A stretch of 64,000 nucleotides of DNA from Salinibacterium hongtaonis. Its GTDB lineage: Bacteria > Actinomycetota > Actinomycetes > Actinomycetales > Microbacteriaceae. Made by a program: the position numbers and the translations under genes. Numbering within the stretch: position 1 is the first letter of the stretch; each line of letters starts with the position of its first letter. Shown here one piece after another: positions 44,859 through 53,342 of this stretch. The notes under the pieces were generated by a model, which was not told where the DNA came from, did no database searches, and was given only the letters and a program-made list of their open reading frames with translations. The stretch is from NCBI RefSeq assembly GCF_003065485.1, contig NZ_CP026951.1, positions 124,001 to 188,000 of the forward strand, written 5' to 3'.

Positions 44859-45782
44859 CTAGCTCGCTGCGGCTGCCGTCGCGGCTGCCGAAGCAAGCTT
44901 CTTATCGGGGTCGACCACCGCCTTGAAGACCGCACCGAGGGCGCGGCTTTCGTTCGACGCCTGGGCGATCATATAAATCGGAATCGTCGCACTCTCGATT
45001 GGCACGAACACGATGTCGTCGCTGACTCTGGCGGGAGCGAAGTTCTCGGGTACGACCTCGATTCCGTTGCCCTCGCGAACCGCGATGAAGTCTTCGTCGT
45101 AGTTGCTCGTGGCCTTGGTCGACACCTTCATGCGGAAGCCTGCCTCTAGGCACAGGGTCTGCATCATGGAATTTGAGGCGAACACGTTGGCGCTTGGCAG
45201 AATCCATTCGTCATCGCGCAGGTCCCAGAGCGTCACCGAGTCGGCTGTGGCGCACGGGTGAGTAGAGGGCAGGGCCGCGACGAGGGGGCTGTTGCGCACG
45301 AGCACCGATCGCAGGGTCGCGGTGTGGGTGGGGGCAACGACGACCGCAGCATCGAGGCGGCCCTCTATGACGGCGCTCACCAGACGAACACTGCTCTCGC
45401 TGACAAAGTCGAGCGTGAGTCGGGGGCTAATTGCCTCAAGGCGACGCAGGATGCCCATGCGGATTCGGGGCTGCATGCGCGGGTTGATGCCCAAACTAAA
45501 GTGGCCGGCACCGCCACCACGCAGCTGGGCTGCGGTCGCGAGGGCATCGTCGTAAGCCTCGACGGCGATACGAGCCTTTGCCGCGAACTCTTCGCCGCTT
45601 GCGGTGAGCTGCACGGCGCGGGTGCTGCGAATCAAGAGCTGGATCTCTAGCTCTTCTTCAAGCTTCTTCACCTGAGCGCTGAGGGCGGGCTGCGCAAGGT
45701 GCAGTCGCTCAGCCGCGCGGGTGAAGTGCAGTTCTTCCGCAACAGCCAAGAATTGCCGCAGGTGGCGGATTTCGATCGCCAT
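44859..45782 (-). CDS. LysR-family transcriptional regulator
   Basis: A 307 aa activator. The N-terminal HTH is clear: IRHLRQFLAVAEELHFTRAA (about residues 5-24) then AERLHLAQPALSAQVKKLEE (about 24-43). The C-terminal part is a type 2 periplasmic-binding-like effector domain. The N-terminus matches the BenM/CatM branch, which senses aromatic-pathway intermediates. It is divergent from the Fe-ADH/ALDH/aldolase operon, which is its likely target; a possible site lies at 45825-45841. A small Ala-rich tail (about 10 residues) ends the protein. Confidence 0.88.
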   Translation of the reverse strand: MAIEIRHLRQFLAVAEELHFTRAAERLHLAQPALSAQVKKLEEELEIQLLIRSTRAVQLTASGEEFAAKARIAVEAYDDALATAAQLRGGGAGHFSLGINPRMQPRIRMGILRRLEAISPRLTLDFVSESSVRLVSAVIEGRLDAAVVVAPTHTATLRSVLVRNSPLVAALPSTHPCATADSVTLWDLRDDEWILPSANVFASNSMMQTLCLEAGFRMKVSTKATSNYDEDFIAVREGNGIEVVPENFAPARVSDDIVFVPIESATIPIYMIAQASNESRALGAVFKAVVDPDKKLASAAATAAAAS

Positions 45783-45824
45783 CGATCACTCCTTCTCGCC
45801 GCTGAGGTGGGGGAGGAGCGGCGT

Positions 45825-45841
45825 TTATATCGCCCCCATAA
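45825..45841. promoter_or_regulatory. Possible LysR-type binding site
   Basis: TTAT, nine bases, ATAA, an AT-rich symmetric island in the 180 bp LysR/Fe-ADH divergent gap. It does not give an exact T-N11-A centre, so this is weak. Confidence 0.3.
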
Positions 45842-45962
45842 TAAGTCACCCGCGGTTGTGTCTTTCCCTCGGCATCGGCCCTCTGCCTAGTCTTGTGATC
45901 GCCGGGGATGCCTGAGCGCACGCAGACGTGCCGACTCCCTTGCCCACATACGAAGGACAACG

Positions 45963-47042
45963 ATGACTGCGCTCTACACCAACCCCACCCGGGTCTATGC
46001 AGGACTTGGTTCGAGCGATTCGCTCCTCGATCACGTCGCGACGCTCGGCGGCAGCCGCATCGCCCTTATCGGCGACGCGGGACTCAAACGAGTCGGCGTG
46101 CTCGATCGCTTCGAGCAGCAGCTCGGTTCCGCTGTTGTCTTTGTCGGTCTTGCCGAGGTCGACCCCACGATCATCGCGTCGGAGGCTGCGGCCGCAGAGG
46201 CGACAGCCGCAGGCGCAGATATCGTCATCGGCGTGGGTGGTGGCAGTGCACTCAGCCAGGCCAAGGCCGTCGCGCTGCTCCTCACCAACGACGCCCCCGT
46301 CGAGCAGTATGAAGGAATCGGCCTTGCGCCGCAGCGCCCCGCTCCCTTCATCGCGGTTCCCACCACTGCAGGCTCCGGCAGCGAGGTCTCCAACGCATTC
46401 GTGCTCTACAACACCGAGAGCAGCCACAACGTTGGCATGCGTGGCTGGGGTTATGAGCCCGATATCGCGGTTCTCGACGGCAATCTTCTCGTCGGGCTCC
46501 CCGAGGTTCCCATGCGCGATGCTGCTGCGGATGCCCTCAGCCACGGCTTCGAAGCCCTCTGGGCAAAGGGAGCAACCCGGTTCACCGACACCGTTGCGCT
46601 CGCCGCGGTGCGTACGATTCGCGAGACCCTCCCTCGTGCGCTCAAGGAGCGCCGCCCCGAAGACCTTCAGTCGCTGCTCGAGGCGTCGACCATGGCCAAC
46701 TTCGCCTGCGGCAATGCCGGGCTGAGCCTCATCCACGCCCTCTCTGGCTCGTCGAAGATTCGCATCTCTCACGGCCGCCAAAACGGTGTGCTGCTGCCGA
46801 TCGTCGCGGAGTTCAACCGCAGCGTCGTCTCACGGGAGGTCAGCCTCGAGATCGATCTGCTGCCCGAACTTTATGCGGCAGCGGGTATCCCCTCGGCGTT
46901 TGAGGCCGACGAGCTCATCGACACGGCAGAAGACGAGTTCTTTGAGGCCGGGGCGACTAGCCCGTTCCGCCGCAACAACCGGCGCGACTCCAGCGATGAG
47001 CAATTGCGCGAGCTTGCTCGCCTCGCGACCACTCCGCGTTAG
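45963..47042 (+). CDS. Iron-containing alcohol dehydrogenase
   Basis: Group III Fe-ADH, 359 aa. Seen: GVGGGSALSQAKAVALLL at about residues 87-104, PTTAGSGSEVSNAFVLY at about 130-146, and the metal-site histidines in ADALSHGFEALW (about 187-198), IHALSG (about 253-258) and ISHGRQNGVLLP (about 264-275). It is related to maleylacetate reductases and to medium-chain alcohol dehydrogenases; the AGSGSEVS form is the general Fe-ADH one, so I do not call it a second maleylacetate reductase. A CGAAGGACAACG ribosome site precedes the ATG. It is the first gene of an operon with ALDH and a class II aldolase. Confidence 0.83.
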   Translation: MTALYTNPTRVYAGLGSSDSLLDHVATLGGSRIALIGDAGLKRVGVLDRFEQQLGSAVVFVGLAEVDPTIIASEAAAAEATAAGADIVIGVGGGSALSQAKAVALLLTNDAPVEQYEGIGLAPQRPAPFIAVPTTAGSGSEVSNAFVLYNTESSHNVGMRGWGYEPDIAVLDGNLLVGLPEVPMRDAAADALSHGFEALWAKGATRFTDTVALAAVRTIRETLPRALKERRPEDLQSLLEASTMANFACGNAGLSLIHALSGSSKIRISHGRQNGVLLPIVAEFNRSVVSREVSLEIDLLPELYAAAGIPSAFEADELIDTAEDEFFEAGATSPFRRNNRRDSSDEQLRELARLATTPR

Positions 47043-47082
47043 TCGCTCGCGCCCTGACTTCGTTCCAACCAAAGGACCCATC

Positions 47083-48576
47083 GTGACCATCACTGACACA
47101 GCTTCCGCCACCGGCATCTCCAACCTTGCCCTGATCGGGGGCGAGCGCCGCGGCGCCTCCGACGGTGCGACGATCGACGTGATCAACCCGTCGAACGGCC
47201 AGGTCATCACCACGATTCCGCGACTTACCGCTGCGGATGTCGACGATGCTGTCGCCGCCGCCAAGTCGGCCTTCCCCGCATGGGCGGCCCTTGAGCCCCT
47301 GCAGCGCGCCAAATACCTCGACCGTCTTGCCGACGCCATCGAGGCCAATGGTGAAGAACTGGCCGCCCTCGACTCCCTCGATAACGGCAGCCCGCTTCAC
47401 GAGATGCGCCGCGACAGCAACGTCGCCGCAGCACAGCTTCGCTATTACGCGGGACTCGTTCTTGAGGCCCAGGGCGCGACCATCCCCTCCAGCAGCGAGC
47501 GCCTGATGTACTCGCTTCGCCAGCCCTACGGTGTCGTTGGCCGCATCAGCGCGTTCAACCACCCCCTGCTCTTTACGGTCGGCAAGATGGCGGGAGCCCT
47601 TGCGGCTGGCAACACGGTCGTCACCAAGCCGTCTGAGCACACATCACTCTCGTCGCTTGCTGCGGCCGACATCATTAACGAGATCTTCCCTCCCGGCGTC
47701 ATCAACGTGATCACGGGATACGGCCACGAGGCGGGCGACGCGCTTGTCGCTCACCCCGACGTTCAACGTCTCGCATTCATTGGTGCCGACGGCACGGGCC
47801 GCATGATTCAGCGTCGCGCAGCCGAGGTGGGCGTCAAGCACGTCACCCTCGAGCTCGGCGGCAAGAACCCACTCGTAATCTTTCCCGACGCGGATGTCGA
47901 CAAGGCAATCGCGGGGGCGCTCAATGGCATGAACTTCACGTGGCAGGGCCAGTCGTGCGGCTCGACCTCTCGTCTTATCGTGCACCGATCACTCCACCGC
48001 CGCGTTGTCGATGCTCTCGCCGAGAAGATGGAGGCCATCCGCTCGGGCATGCCCCACGACGAGAACACCGACACCGGTGCGATCGTGAACAAGCAGCAGT
48101 TCGACAAGGTTATGAAGTACATCGAGATCGGCAAGTCTGAAGGAGCCGACCTCGTTGCCGGCGGCTACCAGGTCACCGAAGGCGAGCTTGCCCAGGGCCT
48201 CTTCGTGCGCCCGACCCTCTTCGACAACGTTGACCCCTACGGCCGCCTCGCACAGGAGGAGATCTTCGGCCCTGTGCTTGCGGCAATGCCGTTCGACACC
48301 TACGACGAGGCGCTCACGATCGCCAACAGTGTGCAGTATGGCCTCACCGCCAGTGCGTTCACGCAGGATCTGCGTACGGCCCACGCTTACGCGCGGGACA
48401 TCCAGGCCGGTTATGTGTGGATCAACGAGACCTCCCGCCACTTTCTCGGCAGCGGATTCGGTGGTTACAAGAACTCCGGTATCGGGCGCGAGGAGAACCA
48501 CGAGGAGATCCTCTCCTGGACGCAGGCCAAGAACGTCTCGGTTCTCTTCGGCGATGGTGGCCCCGCCGGCCATTAG
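47083..48576 (+). CDS. Aldehyde dehydrogenase (NAD(P)+)
   Basis: Oxidises an aldehyde to an acid. Seen: FNHPLLFTVGKMAGALAAGN at about residues 156-175, catalytic Glu in VTLELGGKNPLVIF at about 260-273, catalytic Cys in WQGQSCGSTSRL at about 288-299, and EEIFGPVLAAMPF at about 393-405. Length 497 aa. The GTG at 47083 follows AAAGGA; the frame extends upstream inside the Fe-ADH gene and was trimmed. The Fe-ADH and aldolase neighbours suggest it finishes an alcohol-aldehyde-acid series or takes an aldehyde released by the aldolase. Confidence 0.9.
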   Translation: MTITDTASATGISNLALIGGERRGASDGATIDVINPSNGQVITTIPRLTAADVDDAVAAAKSAFPAWAALEPLQRAKYLDRLADAIEANGEELAALDSLDNGSPLHEMRRDSNVAAAQLRYYAGLVLEAQGATIPSSSERLMYSLRQPYGVVGRISAFNHPLLFTVGKMAGALAAGNTVVTKPSEHTSLSSLAAADIINEIFPPGVINVITGYGHEAGDALVAHPDVQRLAFIGADGTGRMIQRRAAEVGVKHVTLELGGKNPLVIFPDADVDKAIAGALNGMNFTWQGQSCGSTSRLIVHRSLHRRVVDALAEKMEAIRSGMPHDENTDTGAIVNKQQFDKVMKYIEIGKSEGADLVAGGYQVTEGELAQGLFVRPTLFDNVDPYGRLAQEEIFGPVLAAMPFDTYDEALTIANSVQYGLTASAFTQDLRTAHAYARDIQAGYVWINETSRHFLGSGFGGYKNSGIGREENHEEILSWTQAKNVSVLFGDGGPAGH

Positions 48577-48598
48577 GCCAGAGGGGAGGGGATGCATC

Positions 48599-49315
48599 AT
48601 GACGACGACCGATTCGGCTAGAGATCTGCTCTACGAGGCAGAGACCGCACAGCTCGTCAGCGACGCGAGCCGGGCGCTCGCGTTCGGTGGGCTTTCTGAC
48701 CTCGTGTGGGGCCACGTCTCGGTGCGCGACCGCGATGGCAGAGGCGTTTGGATGAAGTCATCGGGTCTCGGCTTCGAGGAGATAACCCCCGATCATGTCG
48801 TGCTAGTTGACTGGGACGGCAATGTCGTCGTCGGCGACGGGCCCCGGCATATTGAGTTCTACATCCACACGTCGATCTATCGGGCACGTCCCGATGTGAA
48901 CTCGGTCGTGCATGCCCATAGCGACGCGGTCAACGCATGGTGCGCTCTTGAGGTGCCCATGCGGCCACTCACGCATGCGGGCATGTTGTTTGCCGAGCCT
49001 CAACTGCCCCGCTTCACCGAGACGATGAACCTCATCCGAAACGCCGAGATGGGCGTTCGCCTGGCTGAGGTTCTCGCCGAGAACGCCGGGGTGCTCATGC
49101 CCCAGCATGGTTTCGCCATGACGGGGCCGGATGTTGCCACGGCGGTCATGACGGCGGTGCTGCTGGAGCGCGCCGCGACAACGATGCTCAGCGCGCTGAG
49201 CGCTGGCGAGGTCAAGACCTGGGCATCTGACGCTGATCTGGCCGAATTCGAGTGGGTGCCGGCCCAACTGCGCGCTGGCTATGAGTACCTGGTGAGGGGT
49301 GCCAGCACGCGCTAA
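48599..49315 (+). CDS. Class II aldolase/adducin family protein (lyase or decarboxylase)
   Basis: A 238 aa zinc enzyme of the fuculose-aldolase fold. Metal ligands are visible in VVHAHSDAVNAW (His pair at about residues 101-103) and LMPQHGFAMTG (His about 164), and the candidate acidic residue in GPRHIEFYIHTSIYR at about 82. Relatives include fuculose-phosphate aldolases and decarboxylases of hydroxylated aromatic acids in Gram-positive phthalate pathways. The ATG at 48599 has GAGGGGAGGGG upstream. Third gene of the Fe-ADH/ALDH operon. Whether it cleaves a C-C bond or decarboxylates cannot be decided here. Confidence 0.82.
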   Translation: MTTTDSARDLLYEAETAQLVSDASRALAFGGLSDLVWGHVSVRDRDGRGVWMKSSGLGFEEITPDHVVLVDWDGNVVVGDGPRHIEFYIHTSIYRARPDVNSVVHAHSDAVNAWCALEVPMRPLTHAGMLFAEPQLPRFTETMNLIRNAEMGVRLAEVLAENAGVLMPQHGFAMTGPDVATAVMTAVLLERAATTMLSALSAGEVKTWASDADLAEFEWVPAQLRAGYEYLVRGASTR

Positions 49316-49354
49316 AAGGCGGTGCCAGCACCCCCGCTCACGGGTCGAAGAGAG

Positions 49355-49780
49355 CTAAGAACTCATCTCTTTGCGCTCGCCCTCCTTCGAGGTGATCTCA
49401 ATCTTGCGGGGCTTTGCCCGCTCGGCAACGGGCACAGTCACTGAGAGCACCCCGTTCTCGTAGGTTGCCGTGATGCGTTCAACGTCGACTCCATCTCCGA
49501 GCGTGAATTGGCGCATGTAGCTGCCATAGGGCCGCTCGTGGCTGAGCCATTTGACCGATTCATTCACGGGAGCGCGGCGTTCTGCCCTAATCGTGAGCAG
49601 TTGCCCGTCCACGTCGAGGTCGACGCTCGAAGGGTCGATTCCGGGCATGTCGGCATTGAGCACATACTGGTCACCCTCGCGGAACAGGTCGACCGGCATC
49701 AGTCGCGGGCCGCGAGCGGTGTCGAACGCGCCAGAGGCGAGTCGATCGATGTGTCCGAGAAAATCGAGTGGGTTCGACAT
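49355..49780 (-). CDS. Small heat-shock protein Hsp20
   Basis: A 141 aa ATP-independent chaperone. The alpha-crystallin domain spans about residues 28-128: DQYVLNADMPGIDPSSVDLD, LLTIRAERRAP, then YENGVLSVTVPVAERAKPRKI, with the conserved GVLxVxxP form (residue series GVLSVTVP). The N-terminal arm is short. It lies between the catabolic operons, convergent with the aldolase gene. I found no clear CIRCE or HAIR element upstream. It may help stabilise proteins under solvent or phenol stress, but that is only inference. Confidence 0.9.
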   Translation of the reverse strand: MSNPLDFLGHIDRLASGAFDTARGPRLMPVDLFREGDQYVLNADMPGIDPSSVDLDVDGQLLTIRAERRAPVNESVKWLSHERPYGSYMRQFTLGDGVDVERITATYENGVLSVTVPVAERAKPRKIEITSKEGERKEMSS

Positions 49781-49904
49781 GATTGTCTTCTTTCGTCTCC
49801 GAGTGAAGGGTCATGCAGGTGCGTCTGACCCCTTGTGAGTGAATGGTGCTCTGCTCCGGAGAGTGCCACGCAATTGTGCGAGTTAGCGGAGTGGTGGCCG
49901 ATGA

Positions 49905-50747
49905 TCAGCTGAGTGCTCGGTGAGTGCCGAAAAGCTCCTGAGCGGAACCGCCCCGCACGAGGGCGAGCTCATGACGAGAGAGTCCTGTGGAATCGAGCCA
50001 GGTCACGCCATCGGAGTAGTTGAGAAACGCGTGCGTGCGAGTCCAGTCGGTGCCCCACATCACCCGCTGCGGGCCATAGGCAGCGAGCAGGGCCTGCATC
50101 TGCTCGTGGATGTCCGGGTAGGGGTGCTGCTCGTGCGAGAGCGCAGGCATGCCTGTCGCCTTCACGGCGATGTTGGGCAGCGCAGCCAGCCGGAGAATCT
50201 CGGGCAGCCGATCGAACGGATGCTCGGGCGCCGGTGGAACGGAGGAGGAGCCGAGCCCGAGGTGGTCGATCACAACATTCAAGCTGGGGTTTCGCTCGGC
50301 GATGAGGCGAGCATCCGCCGTGCTGGGACCCAGGGCAACGCACAGCGGAATGCCGCGATTCTCTAGCTCGCCGAGTAGCTCGGTGTAACCGCCGGAGGCG
50401 AGCTTCTCGCGCTCGGCTGGTGCCCACAGCATGAGCCGCAGCCCGACGAGTCTGCTGTTGCTGGCGCATTCTGCGACGAACTCTGCTTGGTCGACTCGGC
50501 GCGGGTCGACGGGCGCGACTACACAGAATCGCCCCGGGAACCGCTCGGCCACCTCGAAGGCGTATGACGTGTCGGCGAGGTAGTTGAGCCAGGGCGACAC
50601 GATGATCGCCGAGTCGACGCCGGCGGCATCCATCAGAGCCATGGTCTGTGCCCCTGTGGCCTCCGCAAGAGGCGAGCCCGCGCCCGTCCACGGTCGTGCT
50701 GCCGTGTTCGATTCAAACACGTGAAGTTGCGCATCGATCACGGGCAT
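49905..50747 (-). CDS. Amidohydrolase-2 family metal-dependent hydrolase
   Basis: A TIM-barrel protein of 280 aa, the family of PDC/4-sulfomuconolactone hydrolases and aromatic decarboxylases. The N-terminal metal motif reads DAQLHVFE, with Gln where the first His of HxH often stands, a variant found in the COG3618 branch. Seen further: LVGLRLMLWAP (about residues 99-109), VVIDHLGLG (about 157-165) and the C-terminal RVMWGTDWTRTHAF (about 230-243) with the conserved Asp. Last gene of a four-gene operon (EthD, SDR, Pht5-like, this one), nine bases after the Pht5-like gene. A cyclic ester or lactone is the likely substrate. Confidence 0.8.
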   Translation of the reverse strand: MPVIDAQLHVFESNTAARPWTGAGSPLAEATGAQTMALMDAAGVDSAIIVSPWLNYLADTSYAFEVAERFPGRFCVVAPVDPRRVDQAEFVAECASNSRLVGLRLMLWAPAEREKLASGGYTELLGELENRGIPLCVALGPSTADARLIAERNPSLNVVIDHLGLGSSSVPPAPEHPFDRLPEILRLAALPNIAVKATGMPALSHEQHPYPDIHEQMQALLAAYGPQRVMWGTDWTRTHAFLNYSDGVTWLDSTGLSRHELALVRGGSAQELFGTHRALS

Positions 50748-50756
50748 GACGGAGTC

Positions 50757-51740
50757 CTAAATGACGAAGTTCGTGAGCGTCTCGGGGGCGAACAGGTCCT
50801 CTGGCTCGTGGAGCTTCGTGATGAGGCCCTGATCGTATGAGTAGCGCAGAAACGCTGCGAGGGTCGCACGGTTGGGCTCCAGACCGTAAGACCAGTAGTC
50901 GTCCCCCATCGTCTCGCGCACTTTGCGAGCGGCAAGGTAGCTAAAGGGGTTCATGCTGCTGAGCGCCGCGGTCTCCTCGGCTCTATCGGTGACGATCTTC
51001 TTCGCCTCCGTGAATGCCTTCATGAGGGACCGGGCCATCCAGCGGTTCTGCTCGTAGACATCACGGCGAATCACCACGACATGCATGATCGGGAATATGC
51101 CGGTCCGCTCGAAGTAGGCGAGCTCTTCTTCTTCTGTGTTCTCCCATAGGCGGCGCACATTGGGATTGGGGTCGAGATAGGAGTTGGGCAGGCGAGGCGT
51201 ATGCAGGGCATCGATCTCGCCGCTGATGAGCATCGCGTCGAGGGTCTTGCCCTCCGGGATGGGGGCGATGTCGATTCCGGGAGGAGTGATGGCGATCTTC
51301 TCGTGACGGCCAGGGGTGTGGAGCCCGCCCGTGCGGTATTTGACCGAGTCGACGGGCACGCCGTAGTCCTCGGCGAGGAAGCCACGGATCCACACGGTTG
51401 CGGTCATCTGGTACTCGGCGACACCCACGGTCTTGCCGATCAGATCCTGCGGCGTCTCAATGCCCGAATTGGCGTTGACATAGACGCCGTTGTGACGGAA
51501 CGCCCGCGACGGAAACACGGGGATAGCCACGAACTCGTTCTTGCGCTCAAGCGTGAGCGAGTACGACGAGAGCGACATCTCTGAGACATCGAACTCGCCG
51601 TACACGGCCGTGCGGTAGAAGATCTCCTCGACGGGCAGGTTGAGCACGTTGAGGTCCAGGCCCTCTGCTTGAACGCGCCCGGTCGTGAGCGCAGAGGTGC
51701 GGTCGTAGTCGCCGCACGCGAGAAGGATGGGTTTCTTCAT
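50757..51740 (-). CDS. 4,5-Dihydroxyphthalate decarboxylase (Pht5)-like protein
   Basis: A periplasmic-binding-protein-like fold of 327 aa without a signal peptide, so probably cytoplasmic. The start MKKPILLACGDYDRTSALTT and the block GEFDVSEMSLSSYSLTLERK (about residues 52-71) match proteins annotated as 4,5-dihydroxyphthalate decarboxylase. GKTVGVAEYQMTATVWIRGF (about 104-123) and a hydrophilic C-terminus follow. The ATG at 51740 is preferred over a TTG nine bases upstream. Because the fold equals that of NMT1/THI5-like binding proteins, a solute-binding role is the alternative, but the lack of a signal peptide and of transporter genes favours an enzyme. Confidence 0.75.
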   Translation of the reverse strand: MKKPILLACGDYDRTSALTTGRVQAEGLDLNVLNLPVEEIFYRTAVYGEFDVSEMSLSSYSLTLERKNEFVAIPVFPSRAFRHNGVYVNANSGIETPQDLIGKTVGVAEYQMTATVWIRGFLAEDYGVPVDSVKYRTGGLHTPGRHEKIAITPPGIDIAPIPEGKTLDAMLISGEIDALHTPRLPNSYLDPNPNVRRLWENTEEEELAYFERTGIFPIMHVVVIRRDVYEQNRWMARSLMKAFTEAKKIVTDRAEETAALSSMNPFSYLAARKVRETMGDDYWSYGLEPNRATLAAFLRYSYDQGLITKLHEPEDLFAPETLTNFVI

Positions 51741-51802
51741 GGGAGCCAATCGTCGGGCGGTCGTCGAGCCGCCAGGAAAAAGTGAAATGGATGCTCGGCG
51801 CG

Positions 51803-52552
51803 TTACGCCGACGAGCCGCCGTCGACCGCAAAGACACCGGCGGTGCAGTAGCTGCTCTGGTCGCTCAGCAGCCAGGCGGCGAGCCCGGCAACCTCGGTCG
51901 GCTTGCCAAAGCGACCGAGCGGCACGGTGCTCAGAAAGAACGCCTTGCGCTCTTCGGGAGCGGCGAGAAGCGTTGGGGTCTCGGTGGGGCCCGGCAAGAT
52001 CGTGTTGACCCGAATGCCGTACTCCGCCGCCTCAATCGCTACAGTCTTCGTCAGCGAGATGATGGCCGCCTTGGTGGCGGAGTAGAAGCCCGTGTTGGGA
52101 GCACCCTGAAGCGCAGTGCCCGATGACGTGTTGAGGATGGTGCCACCCTGACCGTGATCGCGGGCATGCGCGATCATTCGCTGCATCCCTCTTACAGTGC
52201 CCATAATGTTCACATCGAGCAGCTTCGCCGCCGCCGTAAGGTCGAGGTCGGCCAGCGGCACACGCGGAGCGGTGATTCCCGCGTTGTTGAAGAGCGCGTC
52301 AACGCGACCGAAGCGGTCGATGCACTCGTCGAAGTAGCTGTCCACGTCGGGGAGAGAACCGACATCTGCCGTGATACCGATGGCCTTGTCGCTGCCGAGT
52401 TCAGCAACGGCGGCGGTTACAGCGTCAGCCGAGATATCGACGATGGCGACCCTGGCGCCATTCTCAACGAGGGCGCGGGCGGTGGCGAGGCCGATGCCGT
52501 TGCCGCCCGCAGTGACGATGATCGATTTTCCGGCGAGACCGTCGATAGTCAT
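51803..52552 (-). CDS. Short-chain dehydrogenase/reductase
   Basis: Classical SDR, 249 aa. Seen: TAGGNGIG at residues 13-20 (Ala in the second position instead of the common Gly), Asp in AIVDISA (about 38) suggesting NAD, NNAGI at about 89-93, catalytic Ser in NTSSGTAL at about 143, and YSATK at about 157-161. The C-terminal FAVDGGSSA is typical. The ATG at 52552 was chosen; the frame runs further upstream into the EthD gene spacer. Second gene of the EthD-SDR-Pht5-amidohydrolase operon. Confidence 0.87.
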   Translation of the reverse strand: MTIDGLAGKSIIVTAGGNGIGLATARALVENGARVAIVDISADAVTAAVAELGSDKAIGITADVGSLPDVDSYFDECIDRFGRVDALFNNAGITAPRVPLADLDLTAAAKLLDVNIMGTVRGMQRMIAHARDHGQGGTILNTSSGTALQGAPNTGFYSATKAAIISLTKTVAIEAAEYGIRVNTILPGPTETPTLLAAPEERKAFFLSTVPLGRFGKPTEVAGLAAWLLSDQSSYCTAGVFAVDGGSSA

Positions 52553-52577
52553 GAGTAATCCTTGTCGTCGCGCTGGG

Positions 52578-53126
52578 TCAGTCGGCGATTTCAACGGCGA
52601 GCCACTGCGGGCACTCCTGCGAGTCGGCGAGGAACAGGGGGTAGTCGTCAGAGACTGCCTTCTTCACATTCTGCAGACCAGTCTCGTGGATGACGAACGC
52701 TTCCTCCGACGGGAACCACTCCTGCAGCACGCCGTCCCACACGCTCGCGGGATCGGTTGAGATGTTGGTGATGTAGTAGTCGTAGTGGGGGTTGCGTTCG
52801 ATGGCGAGCTGCGCGTGCACCGTGCGCCAGTGGTGGGCGAATTGCTCACGGCTGATGTCGGGGCGGCGAATGTTGAGCAGCAGACGCAGAACACCTCCGC
52901 GGCCGGGCCCGGATCCGTCGCGCTCGAACATGAGCTGGCCCTCTGCAGGGATCACCAGGCTGGCCCCCGCAACGGCTTCCGGGCCGTCGACAGCGTAGGC
53001 GATCGATGCGAGATCCGCAGGCAGACCATTTTTCTGAGCGTGGTGCGGGCGAAAGGTCAACGAGTAAAGGCGGGAACCCTCCGGCAGGGATGCTGGGCGG
53101 CTCTCAAGAAAGCTGAAGACGGTCAT
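52578..53126 (-). CDS. EthD-domain protein
   Basis: A 182 aa protein, probably a dimeric alpha/beta barrel. The C-terminal half is an EthD-like domain: GVLRLLLNIRRPDISREQFA (about residues 79-98), HHWRTVHAQLAIERNPHYDY (about 99-118) and QEWFPSEEAF (about 137). The N-terminal half is a weaker copy, beginning TVFSFLESRPASLPEGSRLY. EthD proteins accompany P450 and ring-opening systems, and relatives act as dehydratases or decarboxylases on acidic aromatic products. The ATG at 53126 was chosen at the start of clear similarity. First gene of the four-gene minus-strand operon, divergent from the FAD dehydrogenase. Confidence 0.75.
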   Translation of the reverse strand: MTVFSFLESRPASLPEGSRLYSLTFRPHHAQKNGLPADLASIAYAVDGPEAVAGASLVIPAEGQLMFERDGSGPGRGGVLRLLLNIRRPDISREQFAHHWRTVHAQLAIERNPHYDYYITNISTDPASVWDGVLQEWFPSEEAFVIHETGLQNVKKAVSDDYPLFLADSQECPQWLAVEIAD

Positions 53127-53342
53127 ACCACCACTATCGAGGGCGGGCCCCGCGGAGGGCAAAGACTGGATACCCGGGATTGATATCGGTGTGCAGATAT
53201 ATGTCGTGGTCGCGACTCGACATATACGCGGATGCGCATAAATCCTCACGCTTTGGTCTTTCTGCAATCCCCGGCGCGCTCCTAGCCTGGCCTCAGCCGC
53301 CAGGCACATCGACCATTGACGTTCGACCCGATTGGAATCACC

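Noticed and set aside
44848-44870. Hairpin GCAGCGA/TCGCTGC between the SMP-30 and LysR genes as a terminator
   Set aside because: Only seven pairs, and it overlaps the LysR 3' end; too weak to annotate.
45963-47042. Second maleylacetate reductase
   Set aside because: The protein has the general Fe-ADH motif set rather than the AGSEMTP and HHKxxHxLGG forms seen in the copy at 24763, so only Fe-ADH is claimed.
49781-49904. HAIR or CIRCE heat-shock operator before the Hsp20 gene
   Set aside because: No matching inverted repeat (CTTGAGT-N7-ACTCAAG or TTAGCACTC-N9-GAGTGCTAA) could be found.
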